Source: Ottelia alismoides (lineage: Eukaryota > Streptophyta > Magnoliopsida > Alismatales > Hydrocharitaceae). Taken from it: a stretch of DNA of 64,000 nt. The notes under the pieces were generated by a model, which saw only the letters and a program-made list of their open reading frames with translations, was not told the origin of the DNA and made no database searches. A program made the position numbers and the translations under genes. Shown in pieces: positions 1 to 10,900 of the stretch. How positions within the stretch are numbered: position 1 is the stretch's first letter; each line of letters starts with the position of its first letter. The stretch lies in NCBI GenBank assembly GCA_037367405.1, contig JAZKJV010000685.1, forward strand, positions 124,001-188,000, in the 5' to 3' direction.

Positions 1-700
1 ACTGGATCCTTACACAAGATAAAACCCTATCATACATATCCTTTATGAGGTTATAGGACAGGTACTTGTCTCTTCTCTAAAACTCTCCACAATATATCTC
101 GTGAGACAGAATCATAAGCCTTCTCCAACTCAATAAAAATCATATGGAGGTTCTTCCTTTTAGCTCTATAAACCTCCATTGTTTTCCTTAGAAAATGGAT
201 GTCTTCAATAGTTGAGCGACTTAGCATGAATATTGGACACTTGCCTCAACCTTATTTTGATCACACGTTCCTAATTTTTCATAGTGTAACTCATCATCTT
301 GATACCTCTGTAATTTGAACAATTTAGAATGTCTCCTTTGTTTTTATAAAGAGGCATCACGATACTCCTCCTCCAATCTTCATGCATTTTCTTGCTTCAT
401 CAAATAACATTGAATAAATTCATAAGCCAAGTCAAACCATGATCACCTAAAACTCTCCATACTTTTACAGGGATGTGATCTGGTCCTACACCTTTCCCAG
501 GTCTCAAAACCATCAAAGCTTCCTCTACTTCCTTTCTTTGTATCTGTTTATAGCTTGCACGATTCAAGTAACTTTCATTACTAGCTAGATCACCCAAAGT
601 GATCTCTCTTTCCTTCTCTAATGAAAAGTATATGGAAATACGGCTCCCATCTAGTCTTTGTATGCTTCTGAGTAACAAGCACGTGACCTTCCTCATCCTT
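1..700 (-). pseudogene. LINE reverse transcriptase fragment
   Basis: N-terminal and palm part of a LINE reverse transcriptase, which primes cDNA synthesis from nicked target DNA. The open stretch 696-400 carries KGVGPDHIPVKVW, the family's 'GPD.IP.E.WK' signature before the fingers. Further on, in other frames, come a segment like 'W..S...P.YKNKGD' with 'CSNYRGI' (about 390-300) and FIELEKAYDSV (about 145-95), which is RT motif A. In motif A the catalytic Asp expected before LEKAYD is Glu, and frames change between blocks, so the enzyme is inactive. The YADD box would lie outside the window. Family assignment is firm; subfamily is not. Confidence 0.8.
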
Positions 701-1189
701 AATGCATCTTACTTGAGAAAGGTCTTTGGTCTTCCTTTCTCTTGCTTTGGCCAACTTAAATATATCCTTCTGACCCTCCTTAGAGTCGAGATTTTTTATA
801 AAAAAAACTTCATAAGCTTTTGACTTACTTCGCTTACATCCTTATTTGCTTCCTTCTTCGCTATTTTGTATTTGTGACAATTTCTTATGTTCTATCCTTA
901 GGCATAGCTTTGAAGCATGCTCTTCCAACTTTTAGATTCTACACCCCTTCACTCCACCACCTAGCCTCCTTTTGACCTGGAGCTCCTCTCTTTGACTCGC
1001 CTACCATCTCTTTGGCTACCTTTCGGATTTGAGATGTTACCACCTCCGACATCTCGTTTGCACTTCTGCTACAATCTGAAGATTCTAACCTTCTCCCTAA
1101 AGCTTGATTGCTTCAGTTGAAGATTCCACCATCCAGTTCTAGTGATCTTGGGAAACCTCATTTTCTTTACCAGTTCTTTTATTTGTGCA

Positions 1190-1915
1190 TCCATGACTAA
1201 CAAGCGATGTTGGGTTGTCAAACTCTCTCTCCTAGGATTACTTTGCAATCTTTACAACGCAACCGATCTCTTCTCCTCAACACAAAGCAATCTATCTGTG
1301 TTCTAGTTGGGCCACTCTTATAAGTAATTAAATGCTTCTCCATCTTCTTGAAGAGAGTGTTTGTTATGAAAAGATCATATGCAGTTACAAAATCCAGAAT
1401 GACTTTTCCCTCTTCATTCCTTTCCTCGAAACCATAGCCTCCATGAACACTAGCATACCCTAAAGCATCCATTCCCACATGTCCATTAAGATCTCCTACG
1501 CAAATCATTTCTCTTTGTAGGATTCCTTGTAAAATATTATCCAGATCCTCCCAAAAAGCTTGTTTAGTCCTTTCTTCTAAACCAATTTGCGGTGCATAAA
1601 CTGAGATGATATTCAAAATTTCTTCTTCAAGCATCAATTTTAGCAAAATAATCCGATCCCCGAATCTCTGCACCTCAACAACACAATCCTTCAAATCCTT
1701 ATGAACATCCACTCCAACACTATGTATGCCCTTATCTTTACCTGACTAACAAAGTTTAAAGCATGTCTTCCCGATCTCCCTTGCTTTCTCTCCACCCCAT
1801 TTAGTCTCTTGAAGACATGGTATATGAATCTTCCTTCTTTCCATCGTATCAACTATAAATTTCCAGTTAAAGTACCAATATTCTAACTTCCAATCCGCAA
1901 CTTTCTATGCAACCT
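1190..1915 (-). pseudogene. LINE endonuclease (exonuclease-endonuclease-phosphatase fold)
   Basis: Endonuclease domain of the LINE ORF2 protein, which nicks genomic DNA to prime reverse transcription. The longest open block is 1712-1218 (about 164 residues). Visible motifs in order are VYAPQIG, GDLNGHVG (the GD.N core of this fold) and TRTQIDCFVLRRRD (the 'TQIDYFLVRR' segment). An upstream piece in another frame (about 1910-1870) gives NIGTLTG, the usual domain start. Many predicted plant proteins annotated as craniofacial development protein 2-like are this same LINE domain. A frame break around 1745 and a stop before the RT part mark it as a pseudogene. Confidence 0.85.
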
Positions 1916-1932
1916 CTTTTGGACTAACTTCT

Positions 1933-2120
1933 TTACTCACATGTGTCCATCATGCAAGAACCCTTGCAAATTTTGGACTGCATTTGGGCGGTGATGCAAC
2001 GAAACTAGCTTATTAACTCACATATGTTCCTCATGCAAGAACCCTTGCAAAATTTTGAACTACATCCAGGATGTGATATACGATCCTTGCCAATTTTTCA
2101 TTGGATTCGGGTGATGCAAC
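1933..2120 (-). repeat. Tandem repeat in the LINE 5' leader, about 80-bp period
   Basis: Two similar blocks start near 1933 and 2013. Each has 'ctcacat.tg', then 'tcatgcaagaacccttgcaaa', then 'ttt.gaact.cat', and a related 'gatg' segment. A third partial copy (about 2085-2120) keeps 'ccttgcca' and 'gggtgatgcaac'. Inside each block 'gcaagaacccttgc' is itself an inverted repeat. The array lies directly 5' of the endonuclease, where the LINE promoter would be. Confidence 0.6.
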
Positions 2121-2149
2121 ACATCGCAAGCAGGGAATGCCCCAACAAA

Positions 2150-2205
2150 ATCAAAATGTTTGCTTAAATCCATGTTGAAAAGATCTGACTGTCATTAGGC
2201 AACTT
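2150..2205 (-). mobile_element. Possible SINE fragment
   Basis: The stretch 'aaatccatgttgaa' followed by a 'gact' and then '..tta.gcaac' matches, with an internal deletion, the middle of the intact SINE at 60,530-60,724 in the same orientation. Only about 50 bp can be aligned by eye, so this is a weak call. It could also be a motif shared by the LINE leader and the SINE. Confidence 0.35.
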
Positions 2206-2244
2206 CTTAAATAGTATTTTTAAAAAATACTATTTAGGAAGTTG
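2200..2244. repeat. Near-perfect inverted repeat, 22-bp arms
   Basis: The left arm 2200-2221 (caacttcttaaatagt...) is answered by 2223-2244 (...actatttaggaagttg) with one mismatch and almost no loop. It sits at the border between the LINE/SINE remains and the minus-oriented LTR. It could be a foldback remnant or an end-to-end junction. Confidence 0.75.
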
Positions 2245-4926
2245 TCTCTGAAATACAATAAATAAAAATACAGGATTGGTAGGGACTGAAGTGCACAAAA
2301 ATTAAATAAAAATGCAATCCATAAAATAATTTCAGAGTCCAATAACCTCCATGTATTTTCCCATGAATATTCAAAACCTTCAATACTGGTGGGGTATAAA
2401 TGCAATTTTCTAAAAGCAGTAGGGCATAAATATAAAATTTCCAAAAAGTTTTGAACTTATGTACAACTTTACTGGACTAAACAATAACACCAAAGATCAA
2501 GGGATCCATGCAAAAAGCCTCCCTCCTCACGTGTATGGGCTCGTGAGGTGATGTTGCAAGCGACCTAAGTGTAAATAAAGGGAGTACAGGGGTCTACTTG
2601 CAAAATAACATAAAGTTTTACACAACAGACAATATTTTATAGATTAAAAGTAAAATACAAAACCCCTAGGTATGTAGCAAATTACCCCCTAAAGGCGCTG
2701 GCAGACGGCTCGTTCTGCTTCACTTGCCACGCATCGCGCAACGGTGGATGACGCTTCACTGACGGCGACTGAGATTGGATCTTAGCTACAGATCTGACGA
2801 CTATTAGGCGATCAATCCTACGACACTTGGAAAACCTGGGGCATTGTTCTTTATCCGACGGTGGGGAGAGGACCTGGAAGAACTGAGAAGAAGCTCGCCT
2901 CCTGCGAGCTTCGATCTGCTCTCCAAGGCGTCTCGACCACCTGGGATGCTCCCAAGTAGCCCCAAACATCGTCGATGATGGTCCGCACTAGCTGGAATCT
3001 TCATAAGGCCTTGGGGACCCTTGAGGGCACCCAGGAGGTCGAGGAAGGCAAGTGCTCTAGGGAGCTCTGGTTAAATCAAAATTGACCCCTAAAGGGGTCT
3101 TCGAGCCTCCAAAACCTACAGAAAAATTTATCAAACAAAAAAGGGGGTTCTGGGTGCCCTATCAGGTTGGAATTGGACACAAGGGAAGTCGGGAGGAGCC
3201 CTCTAGTGAGGTGGCAGAGGAGGAGGACCGGGTTCTTGATCTGAGAAAGGTCAAGGGGTCAAATGAATCAAGAGAAATTGCCGGAATTGCTTGGAGTACA
3301 TCTTGGTCCCTGGAACGGTCTAGCGCTCACTCACTTTTGCCGTTAGCAACTTATCTGGGATCGACCTCACAATGTGTGGGATGTAAAAGAAGCAAAGAGG
3401 AATGAAGTTGAGGCATTCGGCGGGTCAGAGGACTGTCAGGATACATTGAAAAAGGTCACCAGAGCTCAGTTCTAGCGAACTACGATCCTTGAATTTCACG
3501 AAATAAAATGCCAATTAAACAGAAAACTATAGCTAAACTACTCTAAATCTATCCTTAGGAACAAAAAGACCGCTTAAACTAGGGCTCTACCTACCGGAGG
3601 AGAATGCCTGGTCGGAGCTCCACCGCAGAAGGTTGGCGAGGCTCGGATCACCACCTCGAGGTCCCTTCCTCTGCTTAAGAAGACTCGGTTGGTAACCTAT
3701 TGTCGCTAGGGAATGAAAGCACAGAGAAATCGAGGGATTTCGAGGCCGACGGGGGATCGATTTCAAATGGAGGCAAGTGATTAAGTTTTATATAGTGGAG
3801 AATATGACCGATGTAACGACATGCTATAGAGCTCCATCAATAGAGGAATCAACGCGGCGTGAAAGTTCGAGGATCGAGGGTCAAAAATCAAGAAGGAATT
3901 AAAGTGAAAAAAATGAAAGAATCAGAGTGGAAAAATCAAGGAAAATATAGGAATAGGCATGTCAGACGTAGACGTAGGGAGGAGTAGGGAGTTGACCATG
4001 GTTAACTCTGACCGCGCCCCTATTGGTCCACATAGGACAGAAGAAGACAAAACATACTAAAGATTAATTATTAATTCAAATTAATAATAAATGATATTAT
4101 AATTTTTTAGTCAAAATATAAAAAATATTTAATTATTTATATAATATTTTATTATGTTTTTTATTTATTTTTACAGGTTAATTTATTGTATGTTACTTTT
4201 TACAAGTATAAATATAGGTATATCTACCTATATAGTATGTATTTTTTTATTTTCTATTTTAGATTTTTAGTATTGTATATACATAAATTATATATTTATA
4301 ACTTATTTAAATACATATAAATATATTTTTATTGTATTTTTCTGAGGATATATGTACACTTAAATAAATAGGTGTGTTTATTATATAGGTATATGTATGC
4401 ATATTTCATATATATATATAGTTTTATTTACTCATTTATTTTACTTTATTTTTAGTGATTCTACTTTAATCTAATAATGCACATGTATTATAAATAATAT
4501 TTACAAAATTATACAAATATGAAAATATAAAAAATACAATGACAAAATAAATTGATTATTGGTATATTATACAATAGGGTCCAAAACCTAAGTTATGCAT
4601 CTTAACACCAAATTAAATGAAACCACCTTCATTAAATAGATTATTAAAAAGTATATACAATTAAAGGTGATTTTCGCCTTTCATACAATATGGAGAAGAT
4701 ACAGGACTGTGAAGTTGGGATTTTGGTTTTTTATTCTAAGTATCTAGGGTACATTATGCATTATTTTTAGGTGAAATAAATTTTGTATTTTTCTATGTAT
4801 TTTTATCTACAACTTTCGTGTATAAAGTTTATTGATTTAAGGTATAAATAATAAAAAATAAAATAGATCTCAAATTGACTTATTGAGGAATTCAAAAATA
4901 GGATTTTATTGTGTTTCTGACCCTTA
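2245..4926 (-). mobile_element. Athila-type LTR, minus-oriented (likely 3' LTR of the gag-pol element)
   Basis: Non-coding block lying directly downstream (minus strand) of a polypurine tract. It has the layout of the other large LTRs in this window: an AT-rich U3 start (4926-4070) with 'cgaaagttgtagat' near 4820-4807, a GC-rich core (about 4020-2690), then AT-rich DNA with 'tttgcaagtagacccctg' near 2608-2591. The first 300 bp align with the plus-oriented LTR starting at 14,566. The far end is unclear because LINE/SINE material adjoins at about 2245, and the usual U5 motif is not seen, so the LTR is probably truncated. Short ORFs in the GC-rich core (2682-3405) look fortuitous. Confidence 0.6.
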
Positions 4927-4945
4927 TCTCCCCCTATTTTATTCC
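4927..4945 (-). promoter_or_regulatory. Polypurine tract before the minus-oriented LTR
   Basis: On the minus strand 'gaataaaatagggggaga' directly precedes the LTR start. A purine run of this kind primes plus-strand DNA synthesis in LTR retrotransposons. A nearly identical tract occurs at 14,549-14,565 on the plus strand. Confidence 0.65.
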
Positions 4946-7210
4946 TTGTTAAGCCCGTCATCATGATGCCTAGGTCTAGGGGTTTATGATCATTAAATAC
5001 ATATGGTATTTCTTTTCTTTTTCTTTTCTTTATTGTTTTATTTTGGCATTAAATAGAGTATTTTATACAATAATTACATTGTAAATAACATAGGTTATTC
5101 CATACAATATAATGCTATATGCATGCATTTAGTTAAGGTTTAAAGTCCAAAATGAAAGAATAAAGGTGATGAAATGGAGATTCATCACCCCCATATACTT
5201 GTCTTTGCTAGTCCCCAGCAAACACTTATGTCTATAAGTGTAGAGAAGAAAATAAAGAAAAGAAAAAGAAAGAACTTGAAATGATTTTTGACTTTTAACT
5301 TGTCTTATTAAAATCAAAGTTTGGAGCTTAGTTAAGACCGCTGGATTATTAGTGTTTTTGGAACCGCATAAAGCTAGGAAATGTGACACAACATCCCTTA
5401 GGTTCCATAATCCTATTGTCCAGATCTCTTCATGGTCATGTCAGAGCCATCCTTTTAGTCGCATACTATTGCTACTTTGAAATGACATATCCATGTATGT
5501 GAATTTTTCAGCTCTTCCCAGACAAACAGTTGAACTATAAAAGAGTTTGCTCTCCGGGTAACTTGTCCTCATTGAGGAAGATATTTCCTTCTAAGGTCGC
5601 TGGTCTTTACAACCGAGTGGGGAAAGAAGCTAGAAGAAGGGGAAAAGAACTCGGAATGGATTAGTGCAGTCTGCATTCCCTTGTGAAGCTTGATCAGTGT
5701 AACCGAGTCTTCATCAAGAAGCAGGCTTTTTTTGAAGCTCATATTTTTGGTGGAATTTTTGGTAAAGGCTTCTTCTTTGGATTTTTCTTTGACTTTGCAT
5801 TACTTTACGTTCTTACTCATTCCTCGATGGATATAGCATCTTTTTGGTCCGCCCATTTTTTGGGGTCTTGGAATAAAGTTGTGCCTGCAGACCGTTCCTC
5901 ATCCGAAGCATTATCTCAATCCAATCTCCAGTCTTTAGATATCATGGATACCAGAAGAAGTGGGTTTGAGTGATGGTTTCGGCAATCATCAAGAATGTTT
6001 CCTGAGTCACCCTTGATGAAGCAGACTAGCATCGCTCCAACTTAAAATCCAAGATCTTTCAACAGCCTACCTGAGTTAAGCTAAGTGTTAAGTGCAAGGT
6101 GTCTAGTCACTCCACTATCTCAAGAGTCTTACAGATGATATGAAGGGTTCTAGTTAGACACAATGAATCGACTCATGAACATAGTCTCATGGAACCTTAA
6201 GAATTAAGTCAAGGCGACCCGAAGTATCCCCATTCCAGTCCTTATTGGATTCCTCTGAAAATAAGTGCATTAAGGTCCATACCAAGATCCAATCTTCAGA
6301 CTTGTTCAATTGTCTTGATTATTCTGAAAAATGTAGATGTTATGTACAATGCAAGAGAAAATCTTTCTGTGAATCACTTTTCTATTTTGAACTTTTTATG
6401 GATTTTTGGAAAAAGTTTTGCAAATTTTTATGCAAGTTTTTGAAAAGACTTTGCAAATATTTTTGAATTTTTTTTTGCATTTTTATGGATTTTTTAAATA
6501 AAGGTAAATAAAAGAACCATGGACAACTATTTACACGAAAGTGGTGCTATATTTACAAAGGTGATGATGTTTTTTACACAAGGAATTCACAAGTTGAGAG
6601 TTAGTACTTATAGGATTTGTGTACAACTTTTTAAAAGGAGTGTTATTAGGGATGTTATTTACACAAGATTCGTAGAATGTTTTGAAAATATTTTCGCAAA
6701 AATTTTGAAAACTTATTTTTGCAAATAATTTTGATAAATATTTTTACAAACATTTACAAAGTAGAAAATCATTTTGTAGATATTTTCCAAACAATATATA
6801 TAGATTTTTCAAAAGATTTTGCACCCATTTTTCAAATCATTTGCAAAGAGATTCTCAAAAGATTTTATTTACACATATAAAAGGAATTTGTACAAACAAA
6901 AGAATTTTTCAAAGATTTGAAAACATTTTGCAAAAGTTTTCCAAACAAATTTCAAAAGATTTTCAAACCATTTTTCAAATCATTTTAAACCCAATTTATT
7001 ACAAAGAATTTTGGTGTGTTTTTTTAATTAACCATATTATTGAAAATATAAAAGTACGAGTTATGGCTAACATATTTACAATATATATATATATATGCCC
7101 CTATGTCCTCATAGATCAGAGAGAAAAAAGGAAGACAAAACTCGTACTAAGTATAGAAAAATCTAAACCACAATGACTAAAGAATCAACGAATGAGAAGT
7201 TGACTGACCC
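4946..7210 (-). other. 3' internal region of the Athila-like element, no recognisable ORF
   Basis: About 2.3 kb between the end of integrase and the 3' LTR. In Athila elements this space can hold an env-like ORF, but no open frame here has a signal peptide, transmembrane pattern or family resemblance that I can defend. Small ORFs on both strands (5129-5389, 5683-5973, 6245-6466, 6519-6728, 6841-7176) look fortuitous in AT-rich DNA. The stretch 5110-4950 aligns with 14,340-14,550 in inverted orientation. Confidence 0.55.
6390..6990. repeat. Low-complexity run of 'ttttgcaaa / ttttcaaaagatttt' motifs
   Basis: Dozens of variants of 'ttttgcaaa', 'tttttcaaa' and 'caaaagatttt' are packed into 600 bp, with irregular spacing and on both strands. 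This is simple-sequence-like degeneration and not an ordered array. It generates several spurious Lys/Phe-rich ORFs. Confidence 0.7.
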
Positions 7211-7214
7211 TTTT

Positions 7215-7447
7215 ATACTTAGGATGAAATAATCATAAGTATAACAAACTGTACACAAGGCACGGAGGGTCAAGGGTGGGAATGTATGAACTCATCAGCT
7301 CACCAGTCCCCTATACTTAGGGTAAAATATCCCTAAGCATAGACAGAATACCAAGAGTTTTGGACACATGTGAGGGATTACAGGAGCGAATAACTCCGAA
7401 TGAACACACCCCCCCCCCATACTTAGGACAAAGTACGTCCTAAGTAT
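7215..7447 (-). repeat. Three related hairpins, two followed by G-tracts (minus strand)
   Basis: Three copies of one hairpin at about 100-bp spacing: 7215-7242 ('atacttagg' against 'cataagtat'), 7311-7342 ('ctatacttaggg' against 'ccctaagcatag') and 7419-7447 ('atacttagga' against 'tcctaagtat'). On the plus strand each is preceded by a pyrimidine run, the third by ten C (7409-7418). Read on the element's own strand, each hairpin is therefore followed by a purine or G-run, like a polypurine tract. They lie between the end of integrase and the 3' internal region. Confidence 0.75.
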
Positions 7448-7623
7448 AGCAATGATGAAAGGGGTAAACACCTTTTAGAAAGAATTAGAAAAAAGGAAAA
7501 GGAAAGAATAAAATGAAAATATTTTGTGCTTTTTCTTCTTAAGTGTTGATCCTTTAGACTCCAGGAGCTCATCTTAAAATACAACTTAGACTGAATCGAC
7601 AACGGACTGGAATGTATCGTGCT

Positions 7624-8670
7624 CTAAATATGGCTTAAGTAATTGTTCATCACAAAGGGATGTGCTTCTGATATTAGTCTCCCGTTGCCATGCACAGTTT
7701 TCACAATGAATGGTCCAGTCCATTTGCTCGTCATTTTGCTTGGGAAAATCTTCAACTTCGCATCAAACAACCACACCTTCTGTCTTGATTCGAAAGTCTT
7801 CTTGAAATTGTTTGTCATGCCACTTCTTGACTTTCTCTTTGTACAAAAGGTTGTTATCATATGCGTGGTATTGAAACTCTAGTAAACGATTCAGATCTAC
7901 TTTGCGGTTTTTTCCTGCTTTCTCGGAATCAAGGTTGCACATGTTCAATGCCCATAAGGATTTGTGAATTAATTCCACGGGCAGGTGGGCTGTAGAAAAG
8001 GAGGTAGGGAGACATGCCAAGAGGGGACTTATACGTTGTGTGATACGTCCAAAGAACTGAGTCCAGTAGTTGTGACCAATTCTTCATGTCTGGTCGTACA
8101 AGTTTCTACAATATGATTTTGATCTCCCTATTTGAGCATTCTACCAAGCCATTGGATTGTGGGTGGTACGACACTTCTACACGATGTTCTATGTCGTATT
8201 CTTTGATCAATTTCTTGACCTCCTTGTTAATGAAGTGGCTCCTCCCATTAGATATGAGAATCTTGGGAATCTCAAACCGCGAGACGATGTTGTCCTTCAA
8301 AAAATGATAGACTGTGAGACTGTGTTGCTATATGTAGTTCGACCAGAGATTGCCTCCATCCATCAGCTGACATAATTGAGGGCAAGCAGGATGTATTCAA
8401 AGCCCTGGCTATTAGGGAATGGTCTCATGAAGTCAATGCCCCAAGTGTCAAAAATGTCGGATATATGAATGTATTCCAGAGGCATTGTGTCTCACATACT
8501 AATATTTCCGACCATTTGCTGACAATCAGTACATTTCTTTGCATAGTCATCTGCATCATTGAATATAGTTGGTCGCCAAAGGTCGCATTGAAGAATTTCT
8601 GTTGTCGTCCTCTTTCCAGAATTGTGTCCACCAGCTTCAAGCTTGTGACAATGGTCAAGGACACCCATTA
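7624..8670 (-). pseudogene. Athila-like Ty3/gypsy integrase (broken)
   Basis: Integrase inserts the element cDNA into the genome. Blocks in order on the minus strand: a zinc-binding region (about 8670-8500) with the 'DCQ' tail of the HHCC finger in a shifted frame; the catalytic core with GIDFM-like and ISNGRSHF text (8300-8250), then IEHRVEVSYHPQSNGLVECSNRE (8245-8177), the conserved 'YHPQ.NG..E..N' block holding the final catalytic Glu; then HLPVELIHKSLWALN and KVKKWHD (8000-7800); and a C-terminal SKWTGPF (7720-7700). In the '.DGGSHF' motif the catalytic Asp position reads Asn (SNGRSHF). Frames change at least three times and stops interrupt. The spacing and order are those of plant Athila integrases. 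Confidence 0.85.
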
Positions 8671-8929
8671 TTTCCTCCTAAGGTATGCTCCTCCTCCAGA
8701 TGCAATATGCACCCTCTTTGAATATATGTGGATCCTCCCACTGGTAGAAGTGAATGTATGCCAAGAATTTATCAACCTTATTCTTTCATCACTATAGAAA
8801 AGTCTTCTTGGAGACAAGATAATTGATGATGTCCATGTACCGGGGGAGAGAGGAGATAGACAAGATTGCCTCATCTAGAAAGGTTTCTGTGATCGGAATG
8901 GAATACTGCTCAGGAGGCTCTACATCAAT

Positions 8930-9370
8930 TATCTTGGAAAGATGGTTTGCCATCACATTTTTGACACCCAGTTTATCACAGATTTCCAAGTCAAACTCTT
9001 GGAGTAGAAGAATCCTACGAAACAGATGAGGCTTGGCATCTTTCTTACTCCGCGGGTATTTGATGGCAGAATGGTCAGTGTAGATAATAACCCTTGATAC
9101 GAGGAGATGTGATCTAAACTTCTACAAAGTAAACACTACGGCTAGCAACTCTTTCTCTGTCACCGTATAATTTTTTTGGGCTTCATCAAGCGTTCTGCTA
9201 GCGTAATGAATCGCAAATGGCAGCCCATCTTGTCTTTATCCTAACACAACACCAATTGTGAAATCTAATGCATCCACAATGATCTCAAAGGGTAGAGACC
9301 AATCAAGCAAATGGAGGACAAGAGGATGCGTGATTAGATCCTTCAACAGATTGAAGGACTGAAAGACCCG
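8930..9370 (-). pseudogene. Ty3/gypsy RNase H (broken)
   Basis: RNase H degrades the RNA strand of the RNA-DNA hybrid during reverse transcription. The block begins with LPFEIIVDALDFTIGVVLG (about 9295-9239), where the family has 'CDAS....G.VL'. Then come an YTVTEKELLAVVFTL stretch, IIYTDHSAIKY (about 9090-9060) and GVKNVMANHLSKI (8970-8930), the usual end ('N..AD.LSR'). The first catalytic Asp is kept, and Asp of the TDH motif is present. Stops occur near 9125 and 9207. Confidence 0.85.
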
Positions 9371-10290
9371 ATCATCGACTACAAAATCGACCTCTTTTCC
9401 AAGCAACTCAGTAACCAGTCGGGCAATCTTGTTGAAGTCTTTAATGAATCTACGATAAAAACTGACATGCCCCAAAATGACAGGACTTGCTTGATATTTG
9501 TGGGTGGCTCAAGTTTCGAAATTGCATCCACCTTGGCTGGATCAACCTCCATGCCATGCTTGGAGATGATGTGACCCATCACAATTCCTTCGATCACCAT
9601 GAAGTGACTCTTCTACCATGAAAGTACGAGCTTCACCTCACAATATCTTTTCAAAATTCGGTCTAAGTATCCAAGACCTTGATCAAAGCTATCACCATAG
9701 ACCGAGAATTTGTCCATGAATACTTCGAGAAAACTGCCCACCATATCAGCGAACACAAACAACGTGCATCTCTGGAATGTAGCACTGCGTTGCACAAACC
9801 AAAGGGCACTCTGCGGAAGGTATATGCTCCAAACGGACAGGTGAATGTAGTCTTCTTCTGATCTTCAGATGCAATGGCGACTTGATTGTACCCGGAGTAG
9901 CCGCCCAAGACGCAGAAATATTCCTTCACGACCAATCTTTCGACGGTCTGGTTGATGAAGGGAAATGGGAAGTGATCCTTCTTGGTTGCGAGATTTAAGC
10001 ATATGTAATACACACAGATGCACCATGATGTCGGTATCTCCTCTCCTTTGTCATTGGTGACTATGATGATCCATGATTTCTTGGGCACTACGTGCAGGGG
10101 ACTCACCCATTTGCTATCAGAGATGGGATAAATAAATCCCACATCACACCATTTTATAATCTCTTTCATCACCACCTCCCATAGATTTGGATTCAATCTT
10201 CTCTGAAATTCCTGGAAAGGTTTGCTATCTTCTTCAAGATAGATGTGATGCGAGCACAATGACAGATTTATCCCTAGGAGATCCATGATA
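9370..10290 (-). pseudogene. Athila-like Ty3/gypsy reverse transcriptase (broken)
   Basis: Reverse transcriptase copies element RNA into cDNA. A long open block, 10,286-9663, carries in order: SKPFQEFQRRLNP, WVSPLHVVPKK, an inserted DKGEEIPTSWCICVYYICLN (family '..R.CIDYR.LN'), KDHFPFPFI, VLGGYSGYNQ, KTTFTCPFG, and PFGLCNA. In another frame FMDKFSVYG (about 9710-9684) is the YxDD-type active site. Two catalytic changes are visible: the Asp of 'FLDGYSGY' is Gly, and the second Asp of 'MDDF' is Lys. The thumb continues to about 9380 with GHVSFYRRFIKDFNKIARLV. The text is closest to Athila-lineage elements. Confidence 0.9.
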
Positions 10291-10346
10291 TTCCGGCCAA
10301 TCGCCTTGCAGTATCTTTCAAGAACCTCAAGCAGACGAGATTCTTG

Positions 10347-10860
10347 TTATTCGGTCAAATGAGAATTAGTGATGACCGAATGCATGTATGGCTCATCCGC
10401 AAGGAAGGCATACTTCATATTGGAGGGCAGAGGTTTCAACTCTAGGGGAGAAGGAATCGGCTTCGTGGTGACTTCCGAAATTGGGGCAAGTGTTTTCTCT
10501 TCAACTGTTGATGTCCACCACTGTACATTCGGACTCATAAATCAACACATCACACAAATCTGCAAAAAATTCATCCTTCTCAGATGAGGATGGTTGTTCA
10601 AGAATCTCAAAATATCCATAAGCGAGAATCTCTTCATCAAAGACATCGGGAAAATCAATTGCGCTTTCCAGACCCTCCTCCGAAGAGAGGAAGGCATGTA
10701 TCTCATTGTGATCCAAGAACAAATCTATATCTCTGATCTCTGCTGAAATTTCAGTCTTCTTTGTCATTCAATTCAAGCACTTTTGTAATAGATTCCACTT
10801 CAGATGGTTTGGCTTCTGGGACCGTCTCGATCAGAACTTTGTTGATGCTGGAACAGAATG
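10347..10860 (-). other. Protease-RT linker of the Athila-like element
   Basis: About 500 bp between the protease and RT blocks. The fragments 10,767-10,501 and 10,538-10,347 are acidic (many Asp/Glu) and include 'SPLELKPLPSNMKYAFL', which corresponds to the 'P.LELKPLP..LKYAFL' box before RT in Athila and other plant gypsy elements. A frame change separates the two pieces. No separate enzyme is visible. Confidence 0.75.
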
Positions 10861-10900
10861 TAATCTCTCCAATGCCATGTTCTATCACTGCCTCAACCGA

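Larger units (their letters stand above)
1..2135 (-). mobile_element. LINE (L1-type non-LTR retrotransposon), 5' part
   Basis: A non-LTR retrotransposon read on the minus strand and cut by the window start, so only its 5' part is visible. Going down in coordinate, the order is a repeated non-coding leader (about 2120-1933), an AP-type endonuclease (about 1915-1190), a connecting stretch, and the start of the reverse transcriptase (about 700-1). This endonuclease-then-RT order is the ORF2 layout of plant L1 elements. Stops and frameshifts break the reading frame several times, so the copy is dead. The 3' half and poly(A) tail lie outside the window. Confidence 0.85.

Noticed and set aside
5683..7176. 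Candidate env-like ORFs in the 3' internal region
   Set aside because: They are on the wrong strand for the element and consist largely of A/T low-complexity words.
7409..7418. Ten-C run as a possible sequencing artefact
   Set aside because: It fits the purine-run context of the hairpin copies, so I kept it as real, although its exact length may be uncertain.
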